In this document: positions 34,338-43,324 of the stretch, piece after piece
How the letters are laid out: each line of letters opens with the position of its first letter
How positions within the stretch are numbered: the stretch's first letter is position 1
Source: Anaerocolumna aminovalerica
GTDB taxonomy: Bacteria > Bacillota > Clostridia > Lachnospirales > Lachnospiraceae
Direction: 5' to 3'
Assembly (NCBI RefSeq): GCF_900115365.1
Contig: NZ_FOWD01000012.1
Span: 47,592 to 111,591, forward strand
DNA: 64,000 nt
Notes under the pieces: model-generated
Told to the model about the DNA's origin: nothing
The model's input: only the letters and a program-made list of their open reading frames with translations
The model's database searches: none
Made by a program: the position numbers and the translations under genes

Positions 34338-34590
34338 ATGAGTCAGGAAGTATTTCAAATTATCCAGGAAATGAATCTAAGGAATATTGAAACACAATTA
34401 GCAATGAAATGTGCACCATTAGTAACCGGTTTGACCAGAGTTTTGAACAGGCAAGGGAGAGGTTAATAAAATTAATTTCTTGCGGTATAGGTATAAGAGA
34501 AATTATTCTTGACCGAATCACGCTGAAGCTCAACGAACTGCATGGATCGGGAACTCCATCAGTGAAGACAAGCTGCAAAAGGCAGTAGTA
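34338..34590 (+). pseudogene. DUF3793-family gene remnant
   Basis: ATG 34338 opens a 42-codon frame (MSQEVFQIIQEMNLRNIETQ then LAMKCAPLVTGL) that resembles the conserved N-terminus of DUF3793 proteins ('..QLalqCAPllaGLK..'). The match stops after 'VTGL' and the frame ends at TAA 34466. In another frame '...FDQSFEQARERLIKLISCG' and 'ILDRITLKLNELHG' continue to TAG near 34590. Normal members are about 180-200 aa, so this is a truncated, frameshifted copy. DUF3793 genes commonly precede DUF2325 genes in Clostridia, as here. Confidence 0.55.
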
Positions 34591-34605
34591 TAGGAGGACA
34601 ATAAT

Positions 34606-34884
34606 ATGAGCGTAGTAATCATTGGAGGTCATGACAGAATGGTCTGTCAATATAAAGAAATTTGTAAGCAGTATAAATGTAAGGCAAAAGTATTTACACA
34701 GATGACTGCCAAACTTAGCGATCAGATTGGGGAACCGGATCTGGTTATTTTGTTTACCAATACGGTATCACATAAAATGGTTCGGTGTGCAGTAGTGGAA
34801 GCAGAAAGAAAAAATGCTGAAATTGTAAGGAGTCATACCAGCAGCAAAAGTGCTTTAAATGATATCCTAAAAACTTATGCTTAA
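34606..34884 (+). CDS. DUF2325 domain protein
   Basis: 92 aa, ATG behind ATAGGAGGAC. The whole protein is the DUF2325 domain: 'SVVIIGGHDRMVCQYKEICK', 'KVFTQMTAK', 'LVILFTNTVSHKMVRCA', 'IVRSHTSSKSALNDIL'. A small Rossmann-like alpha/beta protein of unknown biochemistry, often found next to DUF3793 and metal-uptake genes. The operator palindrome shared with the ABC pair suggests it belongs to the same metal regulon. Confidence 0.9.
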   Translation: MSVVIIGGHDRMVCQYKEICKQYKCKAKVFTQMTAKLSDQIGEPDLVILFTNTVSHKMVRCAVVEAERKNAEIVRSHTSSKSALNDILKTYA

Positions 34885-35119
34885 AATAAAGCTATATTTT
34901 AATAAAAAAAATCTTATCCATAAAGCTAAATCTTCATATTAACCTGGATTCCTGTGGTTTCAACTTTCTAAAATATTATTTTATAATAATTTTTTAAGGT
35001 TCACTTAATTGACTAATATTTAAAGTTATTATAAAATGCCTTTATTAATAGTATTTAATAAAGACAAATGCAGTTAACCAATAATGTAATTACGTTACTG
35101 CAATAAATTTAAAGGTAGA
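34885..35119 (+). other. Intergenic region, nothing recognised
   Basis: 235 AT-rich bases without a gene or clear hairpin. Confidence 0.5.
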
Positions 35120-35995
35120 GTGAAGTGTATGTATGAGTATTTATGGTTTTTTATAATTTATGCTTTTTTTGGATGGTGTACGGAAGTAGCATTTGCAGCG
35201 GTGGATTTAGGAAAATTCGTAAACAGGGGCTTTTTAAATGGACCATTATGTCCTGTATATGGATTCGGTGTGGCTGCGGTTATTAGTCTACTAACGCCTA
35301 TACAGGAGAATAAGTGGATATTGTTTATTGGAGCAGTTCTTGTCACCACAATAATAGAGTTTCTTACCGGATGGGTATTAGAAATGCTATTTAAACAAAG
35401 ATGGTGGGATTACTCTGATATACCCTTTAATATAAAAGGGTATGTTTGTTTGAAATTTTCTGTACTTTGGGGGCTTGCATGTCTGTTTGTTATGGAAATA
35501 GTCCATCCGGGAATTATTCATTTTATAGCAGTAATTCCAGTTAAGATAGGATGGGGGATGCTGGTGATTTTCTACTTAATTCTATTGGTTGATGTAATTG
35601 CTACAGCCCAGACAGTACTTAAAATTAATAAGCAGCTAGAAGAAGCCAATAAAATAGCAGTGAAAATACATAATTTTTCCGATGGTATTGGAAAGAAGAT
35701 TTCTACCAATAGTATAAAGGTTGCAAGTCGATTGGAAGAATCAAAAAAGGTAACGGAAGAGTTAAAAACCAATGTACTATCCAATTTAAGAAGTTCCAAA
35801 GAACAGCTGGAAAATCTTAAAGAGCAACGAGATAAAATTCTTAGCAAGAACTTTTTTGGTAAAAGCAGAATCATTAAGGCTTTTCCACAAATATCATCTT
35901 CTAAATATAAACAGGAATTGGAACATATAAAGAAAAAAATTATAGGAACAAATCAGGATGAGGATAATTCTGATCCAGATAAACCGGAATTATAG
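35120..35995 (+). CDS. Putative ABC transporter permease of the CmpB/DUF1113 family
   Basis: 291 aa (GTG 35120; ATG 35129 is an equal candidate). The first ~160 residues contain four or five membrane helices and the family hallmark 'FIIYAFFGWCTEVAFAA', 'FVNRGFLNGPLCPVYGFG', 'EFLTGWVLEMLFKQRWWDYS' (PF06541). The C-terminal ~110 residues form a charged coiled coil. The family is annotated as ABC type IV permease-like, but no ATPase gene accompanies it, so its function is open. Monocistronic with its own terminator. Confidence 0.85.
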   Translation: MKCMYEYLWFFIIYAFFGWCTEVAFAAVDLGKFVNRGFLNGPLCPVYGFGVAAVISLLTPIQENKWILFIGAVLVTTIIEFLTGWVLEMLFKQRWWDYSDIPFNIKGYVCLKFSVLWGLACLFVMEIVHPGIIHFIAVIPVKIGWGMLVIFYLILLVDVIATAQTVLKINKQLEEANKIAVKIHNFSDGIGKKISTNSIKVASRLEESKKVTEELKTNVLSNLRSSKEQLENLKEQRDKILSKNFFGKSRIIKAFPQISSSKYKQELEHIKKKIIGTNQDEDNSDPDKPEL

Positions 35996-36024
35996 GAAAA
36001 GCAAGTTAATACAAGAGATTAGAC

Positions 36025-36077
36025 AGTTGATATTGCAACAAATAAAGATATACTTGTTGCAGTATCAACTATTTTTT
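36025..36077 (+). terminator. Strong terminator
   Basis: AGTTGATATTGCAACAA (36025-36041) pairs with TTGTTGCAGTATCAACT (36054-36070), followed by ATTTTTT. Confidence 0.9.
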
Positions 36078-36298
36078 GGGAAAACTAACGAAAGAAATAA
36101 AGAGGTACTATCTGAAAAAATGGACTAAAAGCATGTGAAGAAATGGGAAGAAATGATGGAAGAAAAATAAGGAACCTATTTTAAAAGAATTAAAAGACAA
36201 GGGTTATGTTGACATAGGAATTGTATATAGAATGTAAAGGTATATATTTTGACTCATGATTAATATATTATAATGGAAGAATCTGAAAGGTATTAAAC

Positions 36299-37972
36299 AT
36301 GAGTATCCCTTTAAATCCAATAGTAAATCCAACCAATGAGCAAAGGCATGAAATGCTGAGAGACAACCTGACCCGTGAAGGAAGAGCAGAAGATTACGAT
36401 AATATTATAAGTTTATTAAGTCCGCCCCCGGATATCACGGATTATGCTGCACCGGGGGAATTAAAAGGCGTAAAAGTAGGTATTATTGGAGGCGGCTTAG
36501 CTGGTATGGCAGCAGCCTATGAACTTAGAAAAACTGGTGCAGATATTACTGTATTCGAAGCTTCTGAGGACAGAATCGGCGGCAGAATTTATACTTACTA
36601 TTTTGATCCGGATAAGAAGTATTATGGTGAATTTGGGGCCATGAGAATTCCAGTATCCCATGAAACAACCTGGCATTATATTAACCAATTGAATTTGGAT
36701 ACGGTTTCCTTATCTTCTCCCATTCGAAACAACTTTTTATACGTTCATAATACCAGATTAAGAGTGACGGACTCAGTGACGGATTTATTATATCCAAAAT
36801 ACAATTTAGAACAATGGGAGAAAAATACACCTTGGCCTGAACTGAATCGGTATGTCTCTACTTATATTCTGAATCAATTAACTCCTGAGCAAAGAGCGGA
36901 AATGTTTACTATTCAGCCAACTTATTCAGAAGAAATATTAGGTATCCTGAATATAAGTATAAGAGAAGCATTAGAGTCATTAGGCTTGTCACAGGAAGCT
37001 ATTAGTTTGATATCCGGTGTAAATCCTTCAACAGGTTCTATTTTAGAAACGGGTTATGATGAATCTATCAAAGAAGAATATACTTTAGATAATAGAAATT
37101 TGTATCGTATTACAGAAGGAATGGTCAATCTTCCACTTGCTTTTTATAAGACCTTTACAACACCAGAACCTTCTCTTTATTACAACATACCGAATGATTC
37201 TCTGGGAAGCATTGATTATAGGACCGGTCATTTTGTTGAGGGAATTTATCAGGATGTAAATGATAACAGGGTCTATTTAAAATACAGGACACAGCAGGAC
37301 AGGCAAAACATGATGGATGTATTTGACTTTGTAGTATGTACAATACCTTTTTCCTTATTAAGAACACTTGAAATTAAGCCATACTTTAGTAACCCCAAAA
37401 TGCAGTCCATCTTAGAATTTAATTATGTCAACGCTCAAAAGACTATTTTTCTTTGCAATCAACGTTTTTGGGAAGCCAATACATATTATGGTAATATTGT
37501 CGGTGGAATATCATATACCGATCTTCCGATTCAATCCATTGTGTATCCCTCTGATCACAACTTTTGTCAGGGAGAGAGTACATGTTCACCGGATGAACCT
37601 GGTGTACTTGTAGCCTCCTACTCTTATAATCAAAATGCAACCAGGGTTGGTAATCAGGAGGAATATGATAGAGTAGAATTCGTTAAAAGAGAGGTAGAAG
37701 AAGTACATGGGGTACCCAGTGGATTCTTAGATCCTATTGTAGAGCGGAATAAAACAGTGATTTGGGACAATGAACCAAACTTTCGGGGAGCTTTTGCATA
37801 TGCTCTGCCGGGGCAAAATCAACGTTTTTCTTATGTAATGACATTACCTGAATATAATAATAAAGTTTTCTTTGCCGGAGAACATATATCCAATAAACAT
37901 GGTTGGATTCAGGGTGCATTGCAAACGGGAAAATATGCCGCAAATAATCTTGCCTATTATGCAAAGCAGTAA
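36299..37972 (+). CDS. FAD-dependent amine oxidase (flavin monoamine/L-amino-acid oxidase family)
   Basis: 557 aa, no signal peptide. The dinucleotide-binding motif is 'VGIIGGGLAGMAAAYE' near residue 60, followed by 'VFEASEDRIGGRI' and 'GEFGAMRIP'. The C-terminal FAD motif is 'VFFAGEHISNKHGWIQGALQTG', quoted here as 'FFAGEHISNKHGWIQGA'. This is the monoamine oxidase/L-amino acid oxidase architecture. It should oxidise an amine or amino acid to an imine and pass electrons to O2 or another acceptor. Its convergent neighbour makes beta-lysine, but a functional link is only a possibility. Ribosome site GAAAGG before ATG. Confidence 0.85.
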   Translation: MSIPLNPIVNPTNEQRHEMLRDNLTREGRAEDYDNIISLLSPPPDITDYAAPGELKGVKVGIIGGGLAGMAAAYELRKTGADITVFEASEDRIGGRIYTYYFDPDKKYYGEFGAMRIPVSHETTWHYINQLNLDTVSLSSPIRNNFLYVHNTRLRVTDSVTDLLYPKYNLEQWEKNTPWPELNRYVSTYILNQLTPEQRAEMFTIQPTYSEEILGILNISIREALESLGLSQEAISLISGVNPSTGSILETGYDESIKEEYTLDNRNLYRITEGMVNLPLAFYKTFTTPEPSLYYNIPNDSLGSIDYRTGHFVEGIYQDVNDNRVYLKYRTQQDRQNMMDVFDFVVCTIPFSLLRTLEIKPYFSNPKMQSILEFNYVNAQKTIFLCNQRFWEANTYYGNIVGGISYTDLPIQSIVYPSDHNFCQGESTCSPDEPGVLVASYSYNQNATRVGNQEEYDRVEFVKREVEEVHGVPSGFLDPIVERNKTVIWDNEPNFRGAFAYALPGQNQRFSYVMTLPEYNNKVFFAGEHISNKHGWIQGALQTGKYAANNLAYYAKQ

Positions 37973-38004
37973 AACATGTCCCATTATAAAATATCATTTA
38001 AAAG

Positions 38005-38045
38005 CTAAGAGGCGGGATCTAGCAGATGTGATGCCCGTCTCTCAG
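38005..38045. terminator. Hairpin between convergent genes
   Basis: CTAAGAGGCGGG (38005-38016) pairs imperfectly with CCCGTCTCTCAG (38034-38045). T-run is weak. Probable bidirectional terminator of the amine oxidase and aminomutase genes. Confidence 0.5.
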
Positions 38046-38114
38046 TTTAAAGTTGTTATTTAAAATTAGATAAACTTTTCATTTTGTATAATTATAATTG
38101 ATTCTATTCTGCAA

Positions 38115-39230
38115 TTATAGTATTGGCTGAGGATACTTATAAATCTGACCTGCATAATTTCGCATAATGACTTCATTATCATCCATGGAAATAATATATT
38201 CCGGATTCATAGGAACCTTTCCCCCTCCATGAGGTGCATCAATTACAAACTTAGGTACTGCATATCCGGATATGGTACCGGTTAGATTTTGGATAATTTC
38301 AATGCCGGTTTCCACTCTGGTTCTAAAGTGGCTAAGTCCCTGACTCATGTCACATTGATAGAGGTAGTAAGGCCTGATTCGCGCTTTTACCAGTTTCAGT
38401 AATAATTCTTTCATAGTTTCTGTATTATCATTGATATTTTTCAGCAATACACTTTGGTTACCCAATGGAATTCCTGCATCCACTATATCTGTGCATGCTT
38501 TTATAGCATCTGGGGTAAGTTCTTTTGGGTGGTTAAAATGGGTATTAATCCATATGGGATGATACTTCTTAAGCATTGCTAAAAGCTCAGGAGTAATCCG
38601 CATTGGCATAACAACCGGAACTCTGGTTCCGATTCGGATAATTTCTACGTGTTCAATATTTCTAAGTTTTGCAATTATTTTCTCCAATCTTGCATCACTC
38701 ATAGTTAGAGGGTCTCCCCCGGATAAAAGAACATCCCGTATACTGGAATTCTTTGTAATGTAGTCTATTGCAGCATCTACCTCTGCATCACTGATTACAA
38801 AATCTTCTTCCCCTACGGATCTTCTTCTTGTACAGTGTCTGCAATACATGGAGCACATATGTGTAACCAGAAAAAGAACACGGTCAGGATACCGGTGTAC
38901 AATATTCTTTACGGGACTATCCCGTTCTTCATCAAGAGGGTCTGCCAACTCATAGGGTCCTACCTGAGTTTCATTAATGGTAGGAACAGCCTGCATGCGG
39001 ATAGGACACAAAGGATCATTGGGATCCATTAAAGAGGCATAATAGGGAGTAATTGCCATCCGAAAATATTTTAAACAATTACCCATATCCTCCTTATCTT
39101 TTTCACTTAAATGAATGATTTTCTCAAGTTCTTCAATTGTAGTTATTCTATTGCGGAACTGCCATTTCCAGTCATACCACTGTTGGGGATAAGGTTCCGA
39201 ATCATTTAATCCATCTATTTTTCCAGTCAT
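38115..39230 (-). CDS. kamA: KamA-family lysine 2,3-aminomutase
   Basis: 371 aa. Radical SAM motif Cys126-x3-Cys130-x2-Cys133 (CSMYCRHC) preceded by the KamA-family N-domain. PLP- and substrate-binding parts follow: 'LLSGGDPL', 'RIGTRVPVV', 'INTHFNHPKEL', 'GIPLGNQSVLLK'. Both acidic residues that bind the lysine side-chain amine in the Clostridium enzyme are present, in 'YQCDMSQGL' and 'FVIDAPHGGGK'. That favours L-lysine to L-beta-lysine conversion over glutamate 2,3-aminomutase. Shorter than the classical enzyme (416 aa). It follows the ATP-grasp gene by 12 bases in one operon. Confidence 0.88.
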   Translation of the reverse strand: MTGKIDGLNDSEPYPQQWYDWKWQFRNRITTIEELEKIIHLSEKDKEDMGNCLKYFRMAITPYYASLMDPNDPLCPIRMQAVPTINETQVGPYELADPLDEERDSPVKNIVHRYPDRVLFLVTHMCSMYCRHCTRRRSVGEEDFVISDAEVDAAIDYITKNSSIRDVLLSGGDPLTMSDARLEKIIAKLRNIEHVEIIRIGTRVPVVMPMRITPELLAMLKKYHPIWINTHFNHPKELTPDAIKACTDIVDAGIPLGNQSVLLKNINDNTETMKELLLKLVKARIRPYYLYQCDMSQGLSHFRTRVETGIEIIQNLTGTISGYAVPKFVIDAPHGGGKVPMNPEYIISMDDNEVIMRNYAGQIYKYPQPIL

Positions 39231-39242
39231 TATAAATTCCTC

Positions 39243-40328
39243 CTATGATAAATAAAAATGAAAACCGTATCTTTTAAGGGCGCTGTTTAATATGCTGCGA
39301 ACCAAGGTATCATAATTCATACCATTAAATTCTGCTATCATTGGGAAATCACTATAACCTGGAGCCAGCCCCGGTAATGGATTAATTTCTATAAAATATA
39401 TTTTCTCAGAATGAGAATTTTCCCTATGGGAATTTCCATTCCGGGAAAGACGAAAGTCAATACGGGCAAAATCCTTGCATTGAAGAATTTCATATATTTT
39501 TTTGGCGGTTTGTACCATCTCTGTTTCTATTTCTTTGCTGATTACAGCAGGACATTCGTAGCGAATCAGTTCTTTATAATTCTGTTTTACATTATAACTA
39601 TAGATATTAAAAGGGTTCTGCTGATCCAAATATATAATCTCCATAGGAGGAAATACTCGCAATTCACTTCCATTACCAAGGATACCTACGGTGAACTCTC
39701 TTCCGCCTATATATTCCTCTACCAACATATCCTGATGATAAAGGCTTATATTTTTCGATACTAAGCTTTTTAATTCACTTGGGTTGGAAACGATTGCAAC
39801 CTCAGAAATACCTTTACTGGAACCTTCTGCGTTAGGTTTAACAATAGCAGGAAAAGTAAAGCTTTCACTGAACTTTGTCTGATCTTTTGATATGACAAAG
39901 TACCTTGGTGTCCTTATATGATAAGTTGCAAGAACACGCTTTGTCAGTGCCTTATCCAGTGCAAGGCATAAGGTAGTCTCATCTGACCCGGTATAGGGAA
40001 TTTTGTAAAAATTCATAATGGCAGGAATTTCTGCTTCCCGCCCTCTCCCTTGAATGCCTTCAGCAATATTAAAAATTATGTCTATGTCATGTTTCATCAA
40101 TTTAAGAGGCAGCTCTTCCGAAGCTTCTAAAAGTTCAACCTGACAATTACCGCCTTCTAAGGCATTTTTAATAGCTAAAACAGTTTCCATACTATCATAT
40201 TCAGCCTCCATGTCCGGGGCTTCATTTTCTGCAACATTTAATGCTGCATTCTTCTTAAGATTGTAGGTTAACCCTACACGCAGAGGATGGGAAGACTCAT
40301 CCACAGGAATATTATCCATATGTACCAC
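39243..40328 (-). CDS. ATP-grasp ligase, D-alanine-D-alanine ligase-like
   Basis: 361 aa (GTG 40328; ATG 40319 has a better distance to AAGGAT and may be the real start). ATP-grasp features: 'FNIAEGIQGRGREAEIPAIM', 'FPAIVKPNAEGSSKGISEV', 'DMLVEEYIGGREFTVGIL', 'ARIDFR' and 'FIEINPLPGLAPGYSDFP'; each is the D-Ala-D-Ala ligase pattern. It forms a carboxylate-amine bond using ATP. Cotranscribed with kamA, so beta-lysine is a plausible substrate, giving a beta-lysyl amide or dipeptide (inference). A cell-wall role is less likely because no mur genes are near. Confidence 0.85.
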   Translation of the reverse strand: MVHMDNIPVDESSHPLRVGLTYNLKKNAALNVAENEAPDMEAEYDSMETVLAIKNALEGGNCQVELLEASEELPLKLMKHDIDIIFNIAEGIQGRGREAEIPAIMNFYKIPYTGSDETTLCLALDKALTKRVLATYHIRTPRYFVISKDQTKFSESFTFPAIVKPNAEGSSKGISEVAIVSNPSELKSLVSKNISLYHQDMLVEEYIGGREFTVGILGNGSELRVFPPMEIIYLDQQNPFNIYSYNVKQNYKELIRYECPAVISKEIETEMVQTAKKIYEILQCKDFARIDFRLSRNGNSHRENSHSEKIYFIEINPLPGLAPGYSDFPMIAEFNGMNYDTLVRSILNSALKRYGFHFYLS

Positions 40329-40368
40329 GATCCTTATTTTGAATTTTTTATTGCTTTATTTCGATAAG

Positions 40369-40397
40369 AGTGTAGTCCTAAATTTAATAGAAGTCAA
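40369..40397 (-). promoter_or_regulatory. Sigma-A promoter of the ATP-grasp/kamA operon
   Basis: On the minus strand TTGACT, 17-base spacer, TACACT (plus-strand 40392-40397 and 40369-40374), about 40-70 bases before the start codon. Confidence 0.65.
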
Positions 40398-40653
40398 CAA
40401 AATAATAACGAAAAACAGGGTTAAAATTTATGCAAATTACACAAAAATATATTTTAATTATAGAGTTTTAATTACTACGAATCAGCCGAAGATACCGCTA
40501 TATTAAGTATTGTGGATAAAAGAGATTAAATATTATATTGTAATTTCTTGTCATAGCACTGAACTCTATATACTAATATTTGGTAATGTGTGTTATAATT
40601 TTATAAAAGTATAGAATTAATTGGAATAAAAGGATGTTTTAGGAGTGATTAAT

Positions 40654-41370
40654 TTGTCAGCTATTCGATTAGCAATTTGTGATGATGACAATACTTATTT
40701 AAAAATTATAAGGACTAAAATCGATAACTTTTTTTCTTTACAGAATTTAGATATTGAGGTTAAAGAGTATAGTAGTGGAAAAGAATTATTAATTGCATGT
40801 ATGCATTATGAATTTTCTCTTATTTTTTTAGATATTGAAATGCCTGAATTATCAGGAATTAAAGTTGTAGAAAAAATACGTAAAAATAACATTAATGTAG
40901 AAATTATTTTTTTAACTAGTTATACAGAATATGTATTTGAATCTATAAAGTATAAACCATTACGGTTTATTCGTAAATCATATTTAGATATTGAACTTTT
41001 AGAGGCTTTAGAAGCCTTTCAGAATATTTTAGATAATTCTAAAAATTATTATTCATTTTCAACTATTGACGGAGAAGTTATATGTAAAATTGAAGATATA
41101 GAATATATGGAAGTTTTTAAACATTATATATATATTCATTATAAAGAAATGATATTTAAGGTAAGAGGTACTTTGAAAAAATTTGAAAAAGAGTTTTCAA
41201 AATGGGGATTTATAAGAATACATAAAAGTTTTTTAGTTTCTTATAGATATATATACTCAATAAATAATTCTGAAGTTGTTTTAAATGATAAATCTATACT
41301 TCCATTAAGTAGAAATAGAAATAAGTATGTTAAAGATAAATTGGTACAATATATAAGGAGTCTTAATTGA
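40654..41370 (+). CDS. LytTR response regulator of the second (agr) locus
   Basis: 238 aa. TTG 40654 chosen because AGGAG (40641-40645) is eight bases before it; the GTG at 40645 overlaps that site. Receiver: 'AICDDD' and Asp60 in 'IFLDIEMP', then LytTR domain ('ICKIEDIEYMEVFKHYIYIHY', given as 'DIEYMEVFKHYIYIHY', and 'FIRIHKSFLVSYRYI'). AgrA-type activator for the agr block that follows. Codon use is much more AT-rich than the kamA operon just before it. Confidence 0.9.
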   Translation: MSAIRLAICDDDNTYLKIIRTKIDNFFSLQNLDIEVKEYSSGKELLIACMHYEFSLIFLDIEMPELSGIKVVEKIRKNNINVEIIFLTSYTEYVFESIKYKPLRFIRKSYLDIELLEALEAFQNILDNSKNYYSFSTIDGEVICKIEDIEYMEVFKHYIYIHYKEMIFKVRGTLKKFEKEFSKWGFIRIHKSFLVSYRYIYSINNSEVVLNDKSILPLSRNRNKYVKDKLVQYIRSLN

Positions 41371-41371
41371 T

Positions 41372-42679
41372 ATGAGAGTAATTAATATTGGAGTATTAAT
41401 ATCTTTATTAGAGAGCTTTATTATTACTAATTTTGTAATTAAATCATTGGAACCCCGAGATTCTAAAAAGAAATGGTTGCTTTATACAGCCCTTACATTT
41501 TTACTATTTATTGATATAGAATATGGTAGTATTATTTTTCATAAAGAAAGTAGTAGAGGAATTATACAAATTATTCTGTGTTTTATTTTTAGTTTACTAT
41601 TTTTAAAAGGATTTATATATAAAAAAATATTAGTATCTATCATTAGTAATCTTTTAATATTAGTTATTAACATTTTTCTAATGACTATTCTAAGTACTTT
41701 TTTAAATTTAAATATAAAAGAGATATCTAAGGAACATGAGGTATGGCTTTTTGCTATATTGACTTCAAAATTAATATATTTTATAATTACAAGTTTTTTA
41801 TTAACATTACAAAAAAAGTTATTATATCCTATAACTTTAAAAGAAGGTAAAGTAATTTTATTAATATTTTTTATAACTTTATTAATTGGATTATCTGTTT
41901 TAGAAATACATATTGTTTCAGGAAGTTATGATAGTATATACTTAAATATCACAGTTATAGGATTAATTATAATAAATTTATTATCATTTTATTTTTTATA
42001 TTTTATAAGTAAAAATAATGAAAGAAAATTAAAGTATACTTTGCTTTTAAAACAGTTAGAAAATCAAAAAAATGAAATAATTGAAGTGAAAAATCAATAT
42101 AATGAAATGTTAAAAATTCGTCATGATTTTAAAAATTATATTTTATGTGGTTTGGCTTTATTAAAGGAAAAAAATATATCTGAAGCAGAAGCATATTTCT
42201 CAAATATATTAGAAGAGAAATTAACCTTTGATAGATCTTTTGTTTTTACATCTAATAATACAATAAATGCAATTATAAATGCTAAAATAAATAAATGTAA
42301 TAAATTAGGTATAAATACATATTGGGAAGTTGTAGATAGAATTGAATTTGATGATATAGATTTAAGTATATTATTTGCTAATCTTTTTGATAATGCTATA
42401 GAAGCTTGTGCCCTAAATAATAAAAAGTCTGAAATTATTTTAATAGTTACTTATGAAAAAGCTTATCTAAATATTATTATGAAAAATACGATTGAAAAAT
42501 CAATTCTTTCATATAATCCTAATTTAATAACTACTAAAAAAGATAAAACAATGCATGGTTTTGGATTAAAGACTATTTATGATATTGTAAACAAATATGA
42601 TGGAATTATAAAATATTATGAGAAGAATAATTATTTTTATGTAGATGTGTGGCTGAAAATGCTATTTATGCCTGAATAA
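41372..42679 (+). CDS. AgrC-like sensor histidine kinase
   Basis: 435 aa, starting one base after the regulator's stop. Six or seven membrane helices fill residues 1-215; then a coiled coil and His251 in 'IRHDFKNYIL'. GHKL ATPase: N-box 'ANLFDNAIEACAL', G-box 'HGFGLKTIYDIV'. This is the receptor architecture for cyclic peptide pheromones, and an agrD-like precursor lies 650 bases downstream. Strongly AT-rich. Confidence 0.9.
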   Translation: MRVINIGVLISLLESFIITNFVIKSLEPRDSKKKWLLYTALTFLLFIDIEYGSIIFHKESSRGIIQIILCFIFSLLFLKGFIYKKILVSIISNLLILVINIFLMTILSTFLNLNIKEISKEHEVWLFAILTSKLIYFIITSFLLTLQKKLLYPITLKEGKVILLIFFITLLIGLSVLEIHIVSGSYDSIYLNITVIGLIIINLLSFYFLYFISKNNERKLKYTLLLKQLENQKNEIIEVKNQYNEMLKIRHDFKNYILCGLALLKEKNISEAEAYFSNILEEKLTFDRSFVFTSNNTINAIINAKINKCNKLGINTYWEVVDRIEFDDIDLSILFANLFDNAIEACALNNKKSEIILIVTYEKAYLNIIMKNTIEKSILSYNPNLITTKKDKTMHGFGLKTIYDIVNKYDGIIKYYEKNNYFYVDVWLKMLFMPE

Positions 42680-42682
42680 TGC

Positions 42683-42748
42683 ACTTTGTGCCAGAACTAT
42701 TGATTAAATATATGTAATAGACTAAGATTAACTTAAGAGGTGAATCTA
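42683..42748 (+). repeat. Possible degenerate copy of the dispersed intergenic repeat (R5)
   Basis: Contains TTTGTGCCAGA as in R3 and ends in AAGAGGTGAATCT, the ribosome site of the next gene. The middle has diverged, so this assignment is weak. Confidence 0.35.
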
Positions 42749-43322
42749 ATGATAAACTTTTTAAGTAATTATATAGTCAATTTTTTTGTAAAAAAAGAAT
42801 TTATTAAAAATGAAGAAAAACCAATATATGTATATGGATATCAAATTATTCTAATGAGTTTATTAGGCATATTAATAATAAGTATACTTGGAATTATATT
42901 AAAATAGACCAATAGAAAGTATTATTTTTTTAATAGTTTTTATCGTAACAAGGCAATATTGTGGTGGTTATCATGCTAAAACATTTCATGGGTGTATTTT
43001 ATCATTCATTTTTTCATACATAATTGTCTTACTATTATTAGAATTAATTTTTGAAAAAATCGAATTGCATCATGCGATTTTAATGCTTTTATTTTATATG
43101 TTGACAATTTTAAAATATGCACCAATTGAAAACAAAAGTAAGTCACTAACCAATGAAATAAAACAAATTAATCATAAAAAATCAATAATAATAGGAATTA
43201 TCTGGTCCTTTTTGTCTTTAGGGTTATTTTCATATACCCGAACAATATCATTAATGGTTATATTAACATTATCTTTAATTACAGTGTTAATATTAATAGA
43301 AAAAGTAAGAAAGGAGGGATGA
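42749..43322 (+). pseudogene. agrB: AgrB-type pheromone-processing protease, frameshifted
   Basis: The first frame from ATG 42749 codes 52 residues (MINFLSNYIVNFFVKKEF... SILGIILK) and stops at TAG 42905-42907. The AgrB sequence goes on in the next frame from 42906 (RPIESIIFLIVFIVTRQY...) to TGA 43322. This second part has the AgrB catalytic pair in 'RQYCGGYHAKTFHGC' (His and the following Cys). One extra base after the AAAA run at 42901-42904 explains the break. The whole would be about 190 aa, normal for AgrB. Either the system is inactivated, or programmed slippage or a sequence error is involved. Confidence 0.85.
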
Positions 43323-43324
43323 GT

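Noticed and set aside
38115..39230. Glutamate 2,3-aminomutase
   Set aside because: The two Asp residues that recognise the lysine side chain are both present, as expected for lysine 2,3-aminomutase.
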